Assembly: GCF_025506355.1 (NCBI RefSeq)
Contig: NZ_JANZYP010000008.1
Coordinates: 1-64,000 of the forward strand
DNA length: 64,000 nt
From: Sphaerisporangium corydalis
GTDB lineage: Bacteria; Actinomycetota; Actinomycetes; Streptosporangiales; Streptosporangiaceae
Direction: 5' to 3'
Position 1 is the stretch's first letter; every line of letters starts with the position of its first letter. Under the pieces are notes generated by a model. That model worked only from the letters and a program-made list of their open reading frames with translations, was not told the origin of the DNA and did no database searches. The translations under genes and the position numbers were made by a program. Shown here piece after piece: positions 63,879 through 64,000 of this stretch.

Positions 63879-64000
63879 TCAGACCATCAGGGACAGCAGG
63901 TCGCGGTCCCCGCGCTCGCGCAGCCGGTTCATCAGGTCGGGCAGCCCCACGGGTCCGGTCATGCCTATGCGGGTCGCCAGCACCCTGATCGTCTCTTCGA
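63879..64000 (-). CDS. C-terminus of a paralogue of the sigma-like protein (5' end beyond window)
   Basis: The frame reading leftward from the window edge encodes about 39 residues: EETIRVLATRIGMTG and LPDLMNRLRERGDRDLLSLMV, then stop. It resembles the end of the protein at 59.9-61.7 kb (LRERGDRDILAFLDP). The rest lies outside the window. It is the first of three same-strand genes: this one, the helicase and the sigma-like protein. Confidence 0.7.
   Translation of the reverse strand, partial: EETIRVLATRIGMTGPVGLPDLMNRLRERGDRDLLSLMV

Overview
The window is GC-rich actinobacterial chromosome with long GC-biased genes, frequent GTG/TTG starts and many stop/start overlaps. A mycothiol gene (mshB), an F420-type LLM oxidoreductase, an XRE/DUF397/ATPase module and a Rv1109c-type gene beside ispH point to a filamentous actinomycete. 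Streptosporangiales is my inference from overall style, not something proven here. No rRNA, tRNA, integrase or transposase was recognised.

Layout. 0-8 kb is housekeeping: a partial lipid-droplet-associated protein, ispH, a small nucleoside-kinase-like/KDPG-aldolase pair, a DUF6542 membrane protein, rmuC, ychF and a Ser/Thr kinase. 8.6-19.5 kb is a tightly coupled operon for a type IV secretion-like machine: TcpC, a VirB2-like subunit, a TcpE domain fused to a MinD-like ATPase, VirB4, a 34-residue coupled ORF, VirB6/TrbL, a VirB8-like protein and a lytic transglycosylase/NlpC-P60 hydrolase. No relaxase or coupling protein is visible. It is followed by mutT and two secreted, membrane-anchored low-complexity proteins separated by a 43-bp tandem repeat. 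24-35.9 kb carries two different succinate dehydrogenase/fumarate reductase operons, one of them facing a divergent LysR gene, around a REC-SpoIIE phosphatase/histidine kinase/response regulator operon.

35.9-46.7 kb is an accessory patchwork and the most unusual part. Five copies of a cassette lie in the same orientation between unrelated genes. Each has a ~122-bp conserved leader containing a CUUG-capped hairpin, then a 37-45 aa ORF built from three GTTWD units that ends exactly in GTTWD, then an A-rich spacer and a conserved palindromic 3' element. The genes between the copies include a DUF6058-like protein, Fic, a shrunken XRE regulator with DUF397, an RsbW-like ATPase, an AI-2E family transporter, ArsR with a truncated SRPBCC partner, a carbohydrate-binding phosphoesterase and an LLM oxidoreductase. 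The two ends of the cassettes pair differently, which suggests recombination between copies. The peptides resemble multi-core precursor peptides, but no maturase is recognised nearby, so function is open.

46.7-58 kb returns to more ordinary content: an alpha/beta hydrolase, a ClpN-domain protein with a small HTH regulator under a near-consensus leaderless promoter with twin operators, a heterodimeric ABC exporter with complementary degenerate ATP sites, an S9 peptidase, mshB-DUF6113, a flavin reductase, a HEXXH membrane protein and an MBL-fold hydrolase. 58-64 kb holds a G/C homopolymer tract, a CysS-type synthetase, a sigma-region-4 DNA-binding protein, a RelE-like/UvrD-like helicase, and the tail of a gene whose C-terminus resembles that of the sigma-like protein.
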